In this document: piece after piece, positions 7,675 to 16,418 of the stretch
Layout: every line of letters starts with the position of its first letter
Position numbering within the stretch: position 1 is the stretch's first letter
Notes under the pieces: generated by a model
The model's input: only the letters and a program-made list of their open reading frames with translations
What the model was told of the DNA's origin: nothing
Database searches by the model: none
Translations under genes and position numbers: made by a program
From: a virus
IMG/VR virus record: IMGVR_UViG_3300020420_001038
Coordinates: 22,866 to 86,865 of that record
DNA: 64,000 nucleotides
Strand: one strand, 5' to 3'

Positions 7675-9603
7675 TTATTGGTAATGTGCTAGGTTTTTGA
7701 TTCTGTCTAATTCTGGATTAGACTCTGCTTCTTGCTTATCGTTTGGACGTCTTAGTTTGTCAAAGTTTTTTGAAAGATAAGCCATTGCCTCTTTACCGTT
7801 ATGTGTTTTGAAAACTGATTTACCGTCTTTATCTAATACGTCATTTACAATTTTTCCATTGTCATCTTTATACATTGAAACATAAGGTTTGATGTCTTCG
7901 AAGGTTACGTTTTCACCTGAGAATGCAGGTTCTTTCCTTGCTAGTTCCATTCTTCTTTTGATAACAGCCTGTTTCATTTTTGGATCTTTCATTAGATCCG
8001 GGTCTCTTTGTATTTGATTTAATACTTTTAATTTTTCTCTTCTATCTTCTTCGTCTCTAGGATTTTTATCATATTCATTTGCAGTTTGTTCTGCCCAAGA
8101 CTCAAATGTTTCTGTTTCTTTTGCCTTGCCTTTAAGATCTTTTTTAGGATTGTAATCTGCAGGATCCATTCTTACTTGGTCTGTGTATCCCGGTTCGGCC
8201 TGCATCTTCTTGTAATCATCGATATATCTCTTTGCCAACTGTATTGCAATTTTTTTATTTTTGGCATAATCCGCATCAGGTTTAAACATAGCAGATCCTT
8301 CTTGTTCTAATCCGTCTGCTACTCTAGATGCAAAATTTGCCACTCTATCTTCTTCACCTGTTTTTGTTAACATTCTTGAAGCGATGTCTGACAGGATTGA
8401 ACCTAGCATAGTATTTTTGTCTTTAAATTTTGTTACCTTAAGCATTTTATCTGCACTGTCATCTTTCCTTAGCACTAATTTACTTTTTGGATCACTTAAA
8501 AATGACGTTACAACACCCCCGTGGTCCATTGGTGGTTCGATTGGTGCATCGATTGGCTCTGCATCCGGCTCAAGTTCATTTACCTGTCCTTGTTCAGTAG
8601 CATTTTCTAATTCTGCCATTACTTTATTGATAAGTGGGAAAGCGTCTTCTACTCTTTTATCTAAATTTGTCATAGTGAATTTTTCTCTTAACTTGGAAAC
8701 TGTTTCGTCGTCTAAAATCTGGTCTTCTGCTTTTCTATAACTCTTACAACTAGCCTCGTAATGTTTTTGCTTCGAAAGATTTTTCATATACTCTCTCAAA
8801 TTTTCAAGTTGTAATTTTGTCTTTTCAATGATGTCACCTGCATTATCATTTAATTGGTCTTTGTTAGAAACATATCTTGAAAAAGATTGTAATTTTGCAA
8901 TATCCTCAGAAGTTTGTATGATGTGTTCACCAAACTCGTCATGCGGTCTGCCACCGTTTGCAACGTGTCTAACCATTGCTCTAGCACCAGACAAATGTGT
9001 AAGTGGGTATTTGAATCTTTCACCATCTTCGTTTTCTATGTATAATGATTGTATTTGTCTTGATCTAGCGCCAGGAACAGTTTCATCAACTTTGCCTGTA
9101 TGTCTAATAATAAGTCTTGTCTTGTCCAGGTTCTCATATGAACGTTTTGCGGTACCTGTTAGTCCCTCGGTCACACCTGCTAGTTTTGTGATTCTTTGTA
9201 ATTCTTCTGACATGTCATCAGTATTTACCGTTTTGTTCGTATCTGCAAGATTTTGATAATCCTGCTTCGTTAGGTTCGATTTAGTAATATCTCTCACGTC
9301 AAATGTGAGACTATGCTCTATTGCAAAATCTTTTAATTCCTTAAGGAAAGCATACCATTCGTCTTTGCTATCCTCGTCTATTTTATCAACAAGATCTCTA
9401 TTGTAGAAAACTTTCATGTTTTCGCCATCTGCTAAACTAACACTTACTGAACCATACGTATCTGAATCTTCTTGGAATTCAAATTCGAAAAATACAGCAG
9501 TGCTTGGATCAGCAGTTGCGGCACCGTTTTCGTCGCCGATTCTAATATTAGAAAATTGTGATCTTATTTTGTTAAACAAGTCTTGTGACGTTTTTGGATT
9601 CAT
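7675..9603 (-). CDS. Large protein of unknown function between terminase and gp32
   Basis: A 642-residue soluble, highly charged protein. The N-terminal 100 residues look globular (mixed strands, FFEFEFQEDSDTYGSVSVS). After this come helical, Lys/Asp/Glu-rich segments with a SEELQRITKLAGV motif, a DEFGEHIIQTSED region and repeated DPxxMKDPKMK-like charged stretches. No catalytic motif is recognised. The ITKLAGV peptide resembles short motifs in other virion or core proteins in this window (LKLAGVKP, IRKLAGI), which hints at a packaged internal protein. AATAAATA lies 6 bases before the ATG. Confidence 0.85.
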   Translation of the reverse strand: MNPKTSQDLFNKIRSQFSNIRIGDENGAATADPSTAVFFEFEFQEDSDTYGSVSVSLADGENMKVFYNRDLVDKIDEDSKDEWYAFLKELKDFAIEHSLTFDVRDITKSNLTKQDYQNLADTNKTVNTDDMSEELQRITKLAGVTEGLTGTAKRSYENLDKTRLIIRHTGKVDETVPGARSRQIQSLYIENEDGERFKYPLTHLSGARAMVRHVANGGRPHDEFGEHIIQTSEDIAKLQSFSRYVSNKDQLNDNAGDIIEKTKLQLENLREYMKNLSKQKHYEASCKSYRKAEDQILDDETVSKLREKFTMTNLDKRVEDAFPLINKVMAELENATEQGQVNELEPDAEPIDAPIEPPMDHGGVVTSFLSDPKSKLVLRKDDSADKMLKVTKFKDKNTMLGSILSDIASRMLTKTGEEDRVANFASRVADGLEQEGSAMFKPDADYAKNKKIAIQLAKRYIDDYKKMQAEPGYTDQVRMDPADYNPKKDLKGKAKETETFESWAEQTANEYDKNPRDEEDRREKLKVLNQIQRDPDLMKDPKMKQAVIKRRMELARKEPAFSGENVTFEDIKPYVSMYKDDNGKIVNDVLDKDGKSVFKTHNGKEAMAYLSKNFDKLRRPNDKQEAESNPELDRIKNLAHYQ

Positions 9604-9609
9604 ATAGTG

Positions 9610-9617
9610 TATTTATT
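9610..9617 (-). promoter_or_regulatory. Late promoter motif 6 nt from the ATG at 9603
   Basis: AATAAATA then CACTAT then ATG. Spacing places the predicted transcription start at or one base before the start codon. It overlaps the terminase stop codon. Confidence 0.45.
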
Positions 9618-11211
9618 ATCCGTAGAAGTTTCCAAATATGGGCATTGGTGTGGTTAGTTCTGATGTTCGATCAGTCCATTTTTCAAATATTTTGGGGTCA
9701 AAATCTGCTAATACTTTCATCATTCTTGTCATTAGTAAACAACTCATTACTAAATCATCGTGTTGCCCGGGTTTTGCTTTATAACTAAGGCCGGTTGCAA
9801 CAAAGTCCTTTAGTTCAGATATAAGAAGTTGGGAATTAATCTTCATTTTTCCTCCCTCCACAAGTTCCTTAAATTTTGTACATGCATCAATTTTGTGTTT
9901 TGCAGTGGTGTTGAATCCTCTTCTAAATTTACGTCTATGACCTTTTCTGATTGGTTCAGATAAAAACATACCCATAATATTTTCTTCACCAATATCCATT
10001 ACCCTCATCAGTGCCGCTTCACCTATTGTGTTGTTTTCCATTGAATAAAATATTTGCGGTGTTGCTGTGCTATCTTTTTCCATTATTGTATCATGAATAT
10101 GTTTGTTGATTCCTTGTAGGATCCTTACTTGTTGATTCATTGGAGTCATGTTGTGATGCCATTCAGCAACTTGTTCAAATGTAGGTAATTCAAAAACTTG
10201 AATTCCTGCATAGTCACCTCCAGTACCCATGCTAGGATCTAAACTTACTAGATAAGTCATACCGGGTGTTGGACGTTTAAACCAACGAACTTGGCCTGTG
10301 GTCTCAACAGGTGGCACTCCTTCCATATCCGCCAAATGTATACTGCTTATTAAAGTTTCGTCAAAGATTAAGAATTCACATTCATGCTCCCTTCTGAATC
10401 TTTCTTCACCTATTCTGGATCTTTCCGTTTCTGCCCATGCTTCGTCTCGGTCGGGGTGTTCACTCCAGTGCGCCTTCATTGCATAGAAGCCGTTAGTACC
10501 TACTGTTTGGTCATTTCCGTATTCATCAAATCTTTTGTTTGCTTCCTTCCATATCATCGCAAATTGGTCTTCGTCACTATTTGGTGTTGAAGTAATCAAA
10601 CATTTACCTCCAGTTGATAGTGTTGGAGACAGTGATGTCCAAAACTCTTTGGCTTTTTCAGGTGGTTGAACGAACGCAAACTCATCACAATAAATCATTG
10701 TTAAGGACATACCCCTACCTGTATTTTCTGTTGTGGTGGTTGCCATAATTTTTGAACCATTATCAAATTCAATACTGTTTCTGTTATACTGATTTACACC
10801 TGCTTTGATCCAACTAGGTAACATCTCATAGGCATAACGTACCCTTGACATGATATCTGATGCTCCTGCGTATTTGTGTGCGGCAATTAGAATCTGTGAA
10901 TCCGGTCTGAACATAGCATACCATATCAAGTATCCAGAGGCACAGGTTGTTTTTCCTGTCTGTCTTGGTAACATTGATATACTAAATCTATGATCGTTAT
11001 ATGCTTCAATCAATCTTTCTTGGTATGGATAAGGTTCGAAAGGCAGTTCACCCTTGGTTGGGTGTTGAATCTTCATGAAAGTTTTCATAAAAAACAACGG
11101 ACCTGTTTTAGGATCCATACATTTTTCAAGTTGTTCAACTTGTTCTTTTGTGTATTTGTGCTTTTTGTTTGCACGTTTAATTTGGTCAGAATCTAAACTT
11201 ACATAGGCCAT
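9616..11211 (-). CDS. 17: Terminase large subunit gp17
   Basis: A 531-residue packaging motor. The ATPase half has Walker A PRQTGKTT (residues 82-89) and Walker B MIYCDEFAF (172-180) followed by the coupling motif LITSTPNS. The RNase H-like nuclease half starts with VSLDPSMGTGGDYAG and ends with the acidic GQHDDLVMS motif. It cuts concatemeric DNA and pumps it through the gp20 portal with the help of gp16. Slightly shorter than T4 gp17 (610). No Shine-Dalgarno is seen; TTAAATA lies 7 bases before the ATG. Confidence 0.96.
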   Translation of the reverse strand: MAYVSLDSDQIKRANKKHKYTKEQVEQLEKCMDPKTGPLFFMKTFMKIQHPTKGELPFEPYPYQERLIEAYNDHRFSISMLPRQTGKTTCASGYLIWYAMFRPDSQILIAAHKYAGASDIMSRVRYAYEMLPSWIKAGVNQYNRNSIEFDNGSKIMATTTTENTGRGMSLTMIYCDEFAFVQPPEKAKEFWTSLSPTLSTGGKCLITSTPNSDEDQFAMIWKEANKRFDEYGNDQTVGTNGFYAMKAHWSEHPDRDEAWAETERSRIGEERFRREHECEFLIFDETLISSIHLADMEGVPPVETTGQVRWFKRPTPGMTYLVSLDPSMGTGGDYAGIQVFELPTFEQVAEWHHNMTPMNQQVRILQGINKHIHDTIMEKDSTATPQIFYSMENNTIGEAALMRVMDIGEENIMGMFLSEPIRKGHRRKFRRGFNTTAKHKIDACTKFKELVEGGKMKINSQLLISELKDFVATGLSYKAKPGQHDDLVMSCLLMTRMMKVLADFDPKIFEKWTDRTSELTTPMPIFGNFYG

Positions 11212-11252
11212 AATGTATTATTTAAGGTTAAAAATTACTTAGGAAAAGTAAC

Positions 11253-12356
11253 TTATTTTTTTTCTTTGTCTTCTTTATCTTTAGCGGCTTTTTTCATAGG
11301 TTCTGTTTTATTACCATCTTTATCTATATCGATATAGTCTGGTTTTGCCGCTTCTTGATATGCTTGTTTGAAACTTTCGTACTGCGTTCTCAAACTGTTT
11401 GCTAATTCTTCTTCTGTGATTTTATCTTCAACTGCAAGTGGATTATCTCCAGGATATTCTTTTTTCACTTGTTGTTTTTGTTTGTTTAAACCACCTGAGT
11501 GTACATTTACTAATGTATCTATATCTGAAACTTTTTCTTCTGGCTCATTTGCAAATGTTTCTTCTTGTTTTTCTTCATCCGGTTTAGTCATCATGTCTCT
11601 CATTTTAGCCATTTGCATACTGCCTACAGCGTCGTCACCTGGGACATCCATTTGCTTATTCATTTCGCCTGGGTCCATGTCTGAACCATGTTCTGGTTCC
11701 ATGTCTGGCATTGATCCATCAACAGGTTTTACACCTGCTAATTTTAAAATCTGCATCATAATTCCTGCTTCTTCAGGAGAATCAGTTGTAATTTGAATTG
11801 CTTCTTTTACCTCTTTTTTGTCTTTATTTTCCATAGTGTTTGTATTTACCTGTTCAAAATCGCTATCTCTTAATGTATGCTCTTCGTCTCCAACTTTAAA
11901 CTTGTCGCCTTTTTTCATTCCTGCCGCTTTTGCTTGTTGCACTGCTTGAGCAAAGGCATTGCCTTCGTCTGTAGGTTGTTCTGAATCCATTGCAGGCTCC
12001 ATATCCGGTTTAGGTTCGCCGTCATTGTCGTAATCATTTTTAACCATGTTCATAGCAGTTTCTATTTCATACGATTTAGGAAAAGGTGCCTTTTTTGCTT
12101 CCATATCCATTGCTCTCAAAACTTGATCTTTTGGCATTTTTAAATTGCCGTCTTCATCCTGATAATCACCTAAAACTTCTTGAGCACCAATGTGTATGTC
12201 ACTCATGCCACCTTCTTTCATTTTTTCTTTTTTAGAAATTGCTATTGCGGCTTGTTGTTTAGGGTTCATGGCTTCTGTTGAGGTGATTGCTTTTTCAACT
12301 TCTGGACTTTTGTTCTCAATCTCTTGTAGTTTGTTTAGTACGTCAATCATTTCCAT
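11253..12356 (-). CDS. Acidic low-complexity protein of unknown function
   Basis: 367 residues, dominated by Glu, Lys, Met and Asp with Pro-rich linkers (MPDMEPEHGSDMD). It contains a short hydrophobic helix, EEAGIMMQILKLAGVKP, of the ILKLAG(V/I) type seen in several virion-associated proteins of this phage. The C-terminal SFKQAYQEAAKPDYIDID is followed by a Lys/Glu tail. Mostly disordered. Its place between terminase genes and head-completion genes suggests a virion or assembly role. An AGAGG Shine-Dalgarno precedes the ATG. Confidence 0.8.
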   Translation of the reverse strand: MEMIDVLNKLQEIENKSPEVEKAITSTEAMNPKQQAAIAISKKEKMKEGGMSDIHIGAQEVLGDYQDEDGNLKMPKDQVLRAMDMEAKKAPFPKSYEIETAMNMVKNDYDNDGEPKPDMEPAMDSEQPTDEGNAFAQAVQQAKAAGMKKGDKFKVGDEEHTLRDSDFEQVNTNTMENKDKKEVKEAIQITTDSPEEAGIMMQILKLAGVKPVDGSMPDMEPEHGSDMDPGEMNKQMDVPGDDAVGSMQMAKMRDMMTKPDEEKQEETFANEPEEKVSDIDTLVNVHSGGLNKQKQQVKKEYPGDNPLAVEDKITEEELANSLRTQYESFKQAYQEAAKPDYIDIDKDGNKTEPMKKAAKDKEDKEKK

Positions 12357-12358
12357 AA

Positions 12359-12955
12359 TTATTTCCTCTTTGGGTCAGGGTGTGGGTTAGTGCTTTTTGT
12401 AAGTGGCGATGGTGCCGCTTCGTCTTCTTTAGTTGAAATATTTTCTTTTTCTTTTGGTTGATCTTTTTTATCTTCTCTGTCTTTAAGCAATTCTTTTAAT
12501 AAACTCATGTTTGCTTTTGATGAGTGGAAATCTTCTGCGTTTACTTTTGGCGCATCTTTGTATTCGATGTCTTGTAATTTATTTTTATACTCTGAAGTTT
12601 TTGCAACTTCCATTTGTTCTTGATACTCTTCTGACGGTTCGTTTGGTTTTCTTACAACAACACATGCAGGAGAAATATTCATGTAGTCCGCTATGTACTC
12701 TTTCATTTCTCTTACAGATGCTGGATAGTTAGTTGTAACATCAAAAATAGTAACAGATTCATTGCTCAACTGTGGAAAATCCAAAGGAAGTTTTTGTATA
12801 GGTGTTGTTTTTCCTGCAGACATTTTAGAAAGTTCAAATTTTTGTAGTGCTGTTTCAAGTCTAGTTTTGTCTATGTCTTTAGGTGCACCCGCAACCTTTA
12901 TTTTGTAGTCATATGACTTTGTTGATTCTGTAAGATAATGTTTAAACGTGCTCAT
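12359..12955 (-). CDS. Conserved hypothetical protein next to gp16
   Basis: 198 residues from ATG 12955 (an upstream TTG would add two). The first half (MSTFKHYLTE then YKIKVAGAPKDIDK, later VREMKEYIADYMNISP) looks like a folded alpha/beta domain, and the second half is a charged, probably disordered tail. I do not recognise a family with known function, although marine T4-like phages have a similar gene beside the terminase genes. TAAATA lies 6 bases from the ATG. Confidence 0.75.
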   Translation of the reverse strand: MSTFKHYLTESTKSYDYKIKVAGAPKDIDKTRLETALQKFELSKMSAGKTTPIQKLPLDFPQLSNESVTIFDVTTNYPASVREMKEYIADYMNISPACVVVRKPNEPSEEYQEQMEVAKTSEYKNKLQDIEYKDAPKVNAEDFHSSKANMSLLKELLKDREDKKDQPKEKENISTKEDEAAPSPLTKSTNPHPDPKRK

Positions 12956-12964
12956 ATGCAATAT

Positions 12965-13489
12965 TTAGTCTTTTTTCATCAGTTTTTTCATTAATTCGTT
13001 ACGGTCTGATATTACAAAACCCTCTTGCTCTTGCACACCGCTTGGCTCGTCCTTGTTACCCTGGTCTATTTTCTGCTTTTTAAGTTGTAATTCAACCATT
13101 TTCAACTTCTTATCTATTTTGCTTGATTTGGCATCAATGGCATTACGTAACATAGTACTTGCAACCTCAAAAATACGTCCCGAGTAACGAGAATCTACGT
13201 TCATTCCGAGGTCCATAAGGTTTTTGTAACTTTCTTCTGCTTCCACAGATAATTTGTCTAATTCGAGATCCGACAATTCACCCAATCCTTTTACTTGCGG
13301 TAATGCGGCCGCTATTTTGTCAAATTCAGCATAAGTTTTTTCCAATGCTTTTGCAGTCTGTGGATCGACATTTTTCATAACACTTGCAGTTTGTTCTTTA
13401 TTGGCTTTGGCTTGTTCTTTTTTATCTACATCTTTGAATGCTTCTTTGACGTTTGGTAAATTAAGAATATCTTCTAACTTTTTTGTCAT
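12965..13489 (-). CDS. 16: Terminase small subunit gp16
   Basis: A 174-residue, all-helical protein. The central LMDLGMNVDSRYSGRIFEVA and following STMLRNAIDAKSSKIDKKLK segment is the gp16 core that forms the coiled-coil ring stimulating gp17 ATPase. N- and C-termini are Lys-rich. It lies with gp17 and gp4 in a packaging cluster, as expected. AGTAAATA, part of which is the gp4 stop codon, lies 5 bases before the ATG. Confidence 0.8.
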   Translation of the reverse strand: MTKKLEDILNLPNVKEAFKDVDKKEQAKANKEQTASVMKNVDPQTAKALEKTYAEFDKIAAALPQVKGLGELSDLELDKLSVEAEESYKNLMDLGMNVDSRYSGRIFEVASTMLRNAIDAKSSKIDKKLKMVELQLKKQKIDQGNKDEPSGVQEQEGFVISDRNELMKKLMKKD

Positions 13490-13497
13490 GTTTTTAT

Positions 13498-13938
13498 TTA
13501 CTTACGTTTACCGTTATGGAAAAGTTGTTCTTCTGAAATTACTCTAAAACGTATTTTGTTTTGTTTTGCATAGGCATTGGCGGCTTCCCATTTGGCCATG
13601 TTTATTACTGCTTGTTTCTTTTTTCCCATGCTTTTACCAGCCGCTTCTAAAGATGTCTGTGCTTTAGGTTTTATCTCAATTAATTCTGCGTGTTTGCCGC
13701 CATTTTTATCCACGTACACAACAAAAAAATCCGGTACGTACACTGTGTACTTTCCAGTAAACGGATGTCTATAAGGAATTTTTATAGATTCACTTGCCCA
13801 TTTTGCCACGTTAGGATGTTCGTCACACAATCTCATGAAAGTTTGTTCCCAACTGGATCTGTATGACGGAGTCTTTAATCCTATATACTTTTCAGTATTT
13901 TTTGGATAGAATTTTCCCTTTGCGAATCTTGGTAGCAT
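13498..13938 (-). CDS. 4: gp4 head completion protein
   Basis: 146 residues with the gp4 pattern KTPSYRSSWEQTFMRLCD near the N-terminus, then PDFFVVYVDKNGGKHAELIEIKPK. This has the PD-(D/E)xK layout (Asp in VPDFFV, Glu and Lys in IEIKPK) of the TnsA-like nuclease fold that gp4 shares. It joins the filled head before neck attachment. Start overlaps the next upstream stop by one base (TAATG). Confidence 0.88.
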   Translation of the reverse strand: MLPRFAKGKFYPKNTEKYIGLKTPSYRSSWEQTFMRLCDEHPNVAKWASESIKIPYRHPFTGKYTVYVPDFFVVYVDKNGGKHAELIEIKPKAQTSLEAAGKSMGKKKQAVINMAKWEAANAYAKQNKIRFRVISEEQLFHNGKRK

Positions 13939-14312
13939 TAGTCTAGTATATTTCTAGACACAGTTTCGTTAGTTTTGAGAGATTGCCTTACTCCCAACCT
14001 ACTTGATCTGTATCTGTTTGAGTTGAGTACAACTGTAATAAGTTCAGATAGTTGAGCCGGGTCGGCATAAGTTAGTTTGTCTAATATTTCTTGTGGTGAC
14101 ACACTATCAACTTTTGCCTGTTGTAAAATTACATATGCGGTTGCTTCAGCGGCGTTTCTTCCAAATCCTCTTTTAACAAAAAAGGCAATTGCCGCATCAT
14201 ATTCGCCTGCATTAAATTGAAATTCTTCTACGTATTGATCTTCAGATAATTTTTTTTTAGTTTCTTCTAAATTATCTTTTTCTTTTATGGGTAAATTTGT
14301 ATAAAATGTCAT
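13938..14312 (-). CDS. Conserved small virion-module protein
   Basis: 124 residues, helical, with FNAGEYDAAIAFFVKRGFGR, then NAAEATAYVILQQAK and a VLNSNRYRSSRLG tail. Similar short proteins occur beside gp4 or tail-tube genes in marine T4-like phages; function is not established. It overlaps both neighbours by one base (TAATG at each end), so it is translated with gp4 and the upstream tube-like protein. Confidence 0.8.
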   Translation of the reverse strand: MTFYTNLPIKEKDNLEETKKKLSEDQYVEEFQFNAGEYDAAIAFFVKRGFGRNAAEATAYVILQQAKVDSVSPQEILDKLTYADPAQLSELITVVLNSNRYRSSRLGVRQSLKTNETVSRNILD

Positions 14313-15697
14313 TATATGTTGGCCTTTTCTGTTACTATTGCCACGTCTTGATTTTCTCTTGCAATTCTTACGTAACCTTCGTTTACTAATTTTCTTATAT
14401 CAGTAATTACCTTGTTTCTATAGACAGTTTTAGTTGTTGCAGTTGCGTTGCTGTATTCTAGATCAGATTCGGCCACTGTTAAGTTTTTCCTAGAGCCAAT
14501 ATCTTTGTAATAGATACCAGCCGCTATTTCATCCTTCAGTGTGTCATTTGTCAAGACTAAATTATAGGATTCGTCTGGTGTTAATGTTTTTGTAGCATCA
14601 AATTTTGCTGTGGTTATTGTAGTATTATTTTGTCCTGTTTTGTTATCACTTGTTCCTCTTGCACTAGCAATAGTACCAGCGGCCACTGCCGCACCTATTC
14701 CAAATTGTGCTATTGGATTAGATATGCTTCCGGCTGACTTTGCCACTTCCTGGATACCTTTTTTAGCAAGTCCTTTTAGTTCTTGTTTAACATCCTTCTT
14801 TTTAATTTTTTTAGCATTTCTATATGTGTTACTTGCTGATAATATTGCCCCCAAAATGTTTCCTGATCTTACATTCCTTATTACTGATCCTACTCCGTCA
14901 ATAACTCCACCTGGCCCAAAAACGGAATTTGTGCCCCCACCTAAAATTGTTAATGGACTAGGTTCGTTGTCATATCTGACAGTTGCAAACCCTGGTACAT
15001 CTTGTTTGTTTACTACACCAGATCCATATACAACTGTTTCATAAAAAATTTGCATTACGTTTTCCATGATTCCTGTCCCGTCTGCTTGATCAACAGAATC
15101 ATGATTAAATGATCCTATTAATGGATTAATTAGGCTCATGGATGTGAATCTTTGTTTATGTAGTACAAAAATATCTATCTGTTTTAGAAAAGGCTCTTTT
15201 TTCTTAATAGGAACGTCCATTCCATATTTGTTAATTTTTCTTGTACCAATTGGATCATAGTAATCGTCTTTCATTTGATTAATCATGCTTTCGCTAGTGA
15301 TTCCTACAGAGTCTGCTATGTGATATTCGTAATACTTTTTCCAAAAAGCATTAACAGTGTCAGCATGATCATCATGGAAAGTTATATTAATTGGATCATA
15401 TTGTATCCTTGTTGCGGCATACATTTTTTTGTTATATTGAATTTTTTCTTCGATGTTCAAACCGTACCTAGGAAGGTCACATCTTTTCACCAACATGTTC
15501 AACTCGTACAATTCCTGATTTGAAAATTTATCTATGTGCAGTCCGTTGTTTAGTTGAAAAACTACATGAAACAAGAACTTTTGTTTCGGCATCAACTTAT
15601 ATGTGTCATCAACATACAACCTAGATGCGTGTCTAAAGTCCTTCATTCCTGGAAGGTTATCTTGGAATCCTTGTAAGTAGTCGTTTATCTTTGGCAT
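14312..15697 (-). CDS. Tail-tube-fold virion protein
   Basis: 461 residues from ATG 15697; a GTG at 15715 would add six. The first 220 residues have the tail-tube pattern (FLFHVVFQL, LVKRCDLPRYGL, IQYDPINITFHDD, WKKYYEYHIAD) known from gp19/gp48/gp54-type subunits. The rest is a Gly/Ala-rich segment with a hydrophobic stretch (FGIGAAVAAGTIASA) and an arm-like C-terminal domain. Likely part of the tail tube or baseplate hub. TATAAATA lies 5 bases before the ATG and there is no Shine-Dalgarno. Confidence 0.75.
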   Translation of the reverse strand: MPKINDYLQGFQDNLPGMKDFRHASRLYVDDTYKLMPKQKFLFHVVFQLNNGLHIDKFSNQELYELNMLVKRCDLPRYGLNIEEKIQYNKKMYAATRIQYDPINITFHDDHADTVNAFWKKYYEYHIADSVGITSESMINQMKDDYYDPIGTRKINKYGMDVPIKKKEPFLKQIDIFVLHKQRFTSMSLINPLIGSFNHDSVDQADGTGIMENVMQIFYETVVYGSGVVNKQDVPGFATVRYDNEPSPLTILGGGTNSVFGPGGVIDGVGSVIRNVRSGNILGAILSASNTYRNAKKIKKKDVKQELKGLAKKGIQEVAKSAGSISNPIAQFGIGAAVAAGTIASARGTSDNKTGQNNTTITTAKFDATKTLTPDESYNLVLTNDTLKDEIAAGIYYKDIGSRKNLTVAESDLEYSNATATTKTVYRNKVITDIRKLVNEGYVRIARENQDVAIVTEKANI

Positions 15698-15702
15698 ACT
15701 GT

Positions 15703-15710
15703 TATTTATA
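15703..15710 (-). promoter_or_regulatory. Late promoter TATAAATA, 5 nt from the ATG at 15697
   Basis: Exact T4 late -10 element followed by ACAGT and ATG. By T4 late promoter geometry the first transcribed base would be the A of ATG. Confidence 0.6.
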
Positions 15711-15717
15711 GCCACAA

Positions 15718-15741
15718 AAAAAGCGCCTATAAAGACGCTTT
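15718..15741 (-). terminator. Rho-independent terminator upstream of the tube-like gene
   Basis: Minus strand: AAAAGCGTC, loop TTTATA, GGCGCTTTT with extra T residues. A 9-bp stem with one G-T pair and a U-tract. It lies after gp19 and would separate gp18-gp19 transcripts from the next gene, which has its own late promoter. Confidence 0.7.
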
Positions 15742-15767
15742 TAATGTTATAATTGCTAACTTAATTC

Positions 15768-16394
15768 TTATTGTCCACCACCAGTACTTAATGTACCGAT
15801 AGTTCTTGCAACTGCTGTACCGATTCCTGTACCTTGCGGAGTCTGTATTGCGTTGTCGTATCTGATTCCTAATGTGATAGTCACTGGTTCTGAAGTGTTG
15901 TAAGCCAATGTGTTGTAGTTCACGTTGTCTATGTATGCACCGTATAGTTCAAATGTTTCTAATACATTTGGTGCAGACTGTCCGTTACCACCATCAAGCA
16001 TTTCAATTCTGCCTGTGAATTTGTAATCAATACCAGATGCCGCTGAACTTTGCTCAAAGAAATCAAATTGTTTCTGAATCTGTTCGCCAACCAGTTTAGT
16101 TACTGAGTTGTTTACGTCATCTCTTAAAGTAATTGTAATCGGTTCCCAAGTGTGTTTACCTGCTACATATACTCTTGAGTTGTATACATCTAGTGTTACT
16201 TGATCAAATGTCAAGTTAGGTCTTGTTATGTCCATAACTTGTTTTGTTAATTCTGATCTCGGTGTTGATACTCCAAAATTTTCCAGGATCGCTCTAAAAC
16301 GATATTGTAGTTTTGGCATCAATAAACCTTGTGATGCTGAACTTTGATCGTTTGCTAGTGGTACTGTAAATTTTGATAAAGTTGATATTGCCAT
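15768..16394 (-). CDS. 19: Tail tube protein gp19
   Basis: 208 residues (T4 gp19 is 163). It shows the tube fold: FRAILENFGVS, MDITRPNLTFDQVTLDVYNS, KHTWEPITITLRDD and a C-terminal ETFELYGAYIDNVNY then EPVTITLGIRYDNA. It stacks in hexameric rings inside the gp18 sheath. A clear AGGAG Shine-Dalgarno precedes the ATG, and a terminator follows. Confidence 0.93.
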   Translation of the reverse strand: MAISTLSKFTVPLANDQSSASQGLLMPKLQYRFRAILENFGVSTPRSELTKQVMDITRPNLTFDQVTLDVYNSRVYVAGKHTWEPITITLRDDVNNSVTKLVGEQIQKQFDFFEQSSAASGIDYKFTGRIEMLDGGNGQSAPNVLETFELYGAYIDNVNYNTLAYNTSEPVTITLGIRYDNAIQTPQGTGIGTAVARTIGTLSTGGGQ

Positions 16395-16418
16395 TTTGTT
16401 ACTCCTATTTATCTAAAA

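Noticed and set aside
8828-9256. 142-codon plus-strand frame opposite the 642-residue gene
   Set aside because: Hydrophobic, Ser/Leu/Cys-rich shadow of a charged gene on the minus strand, with no start signals.
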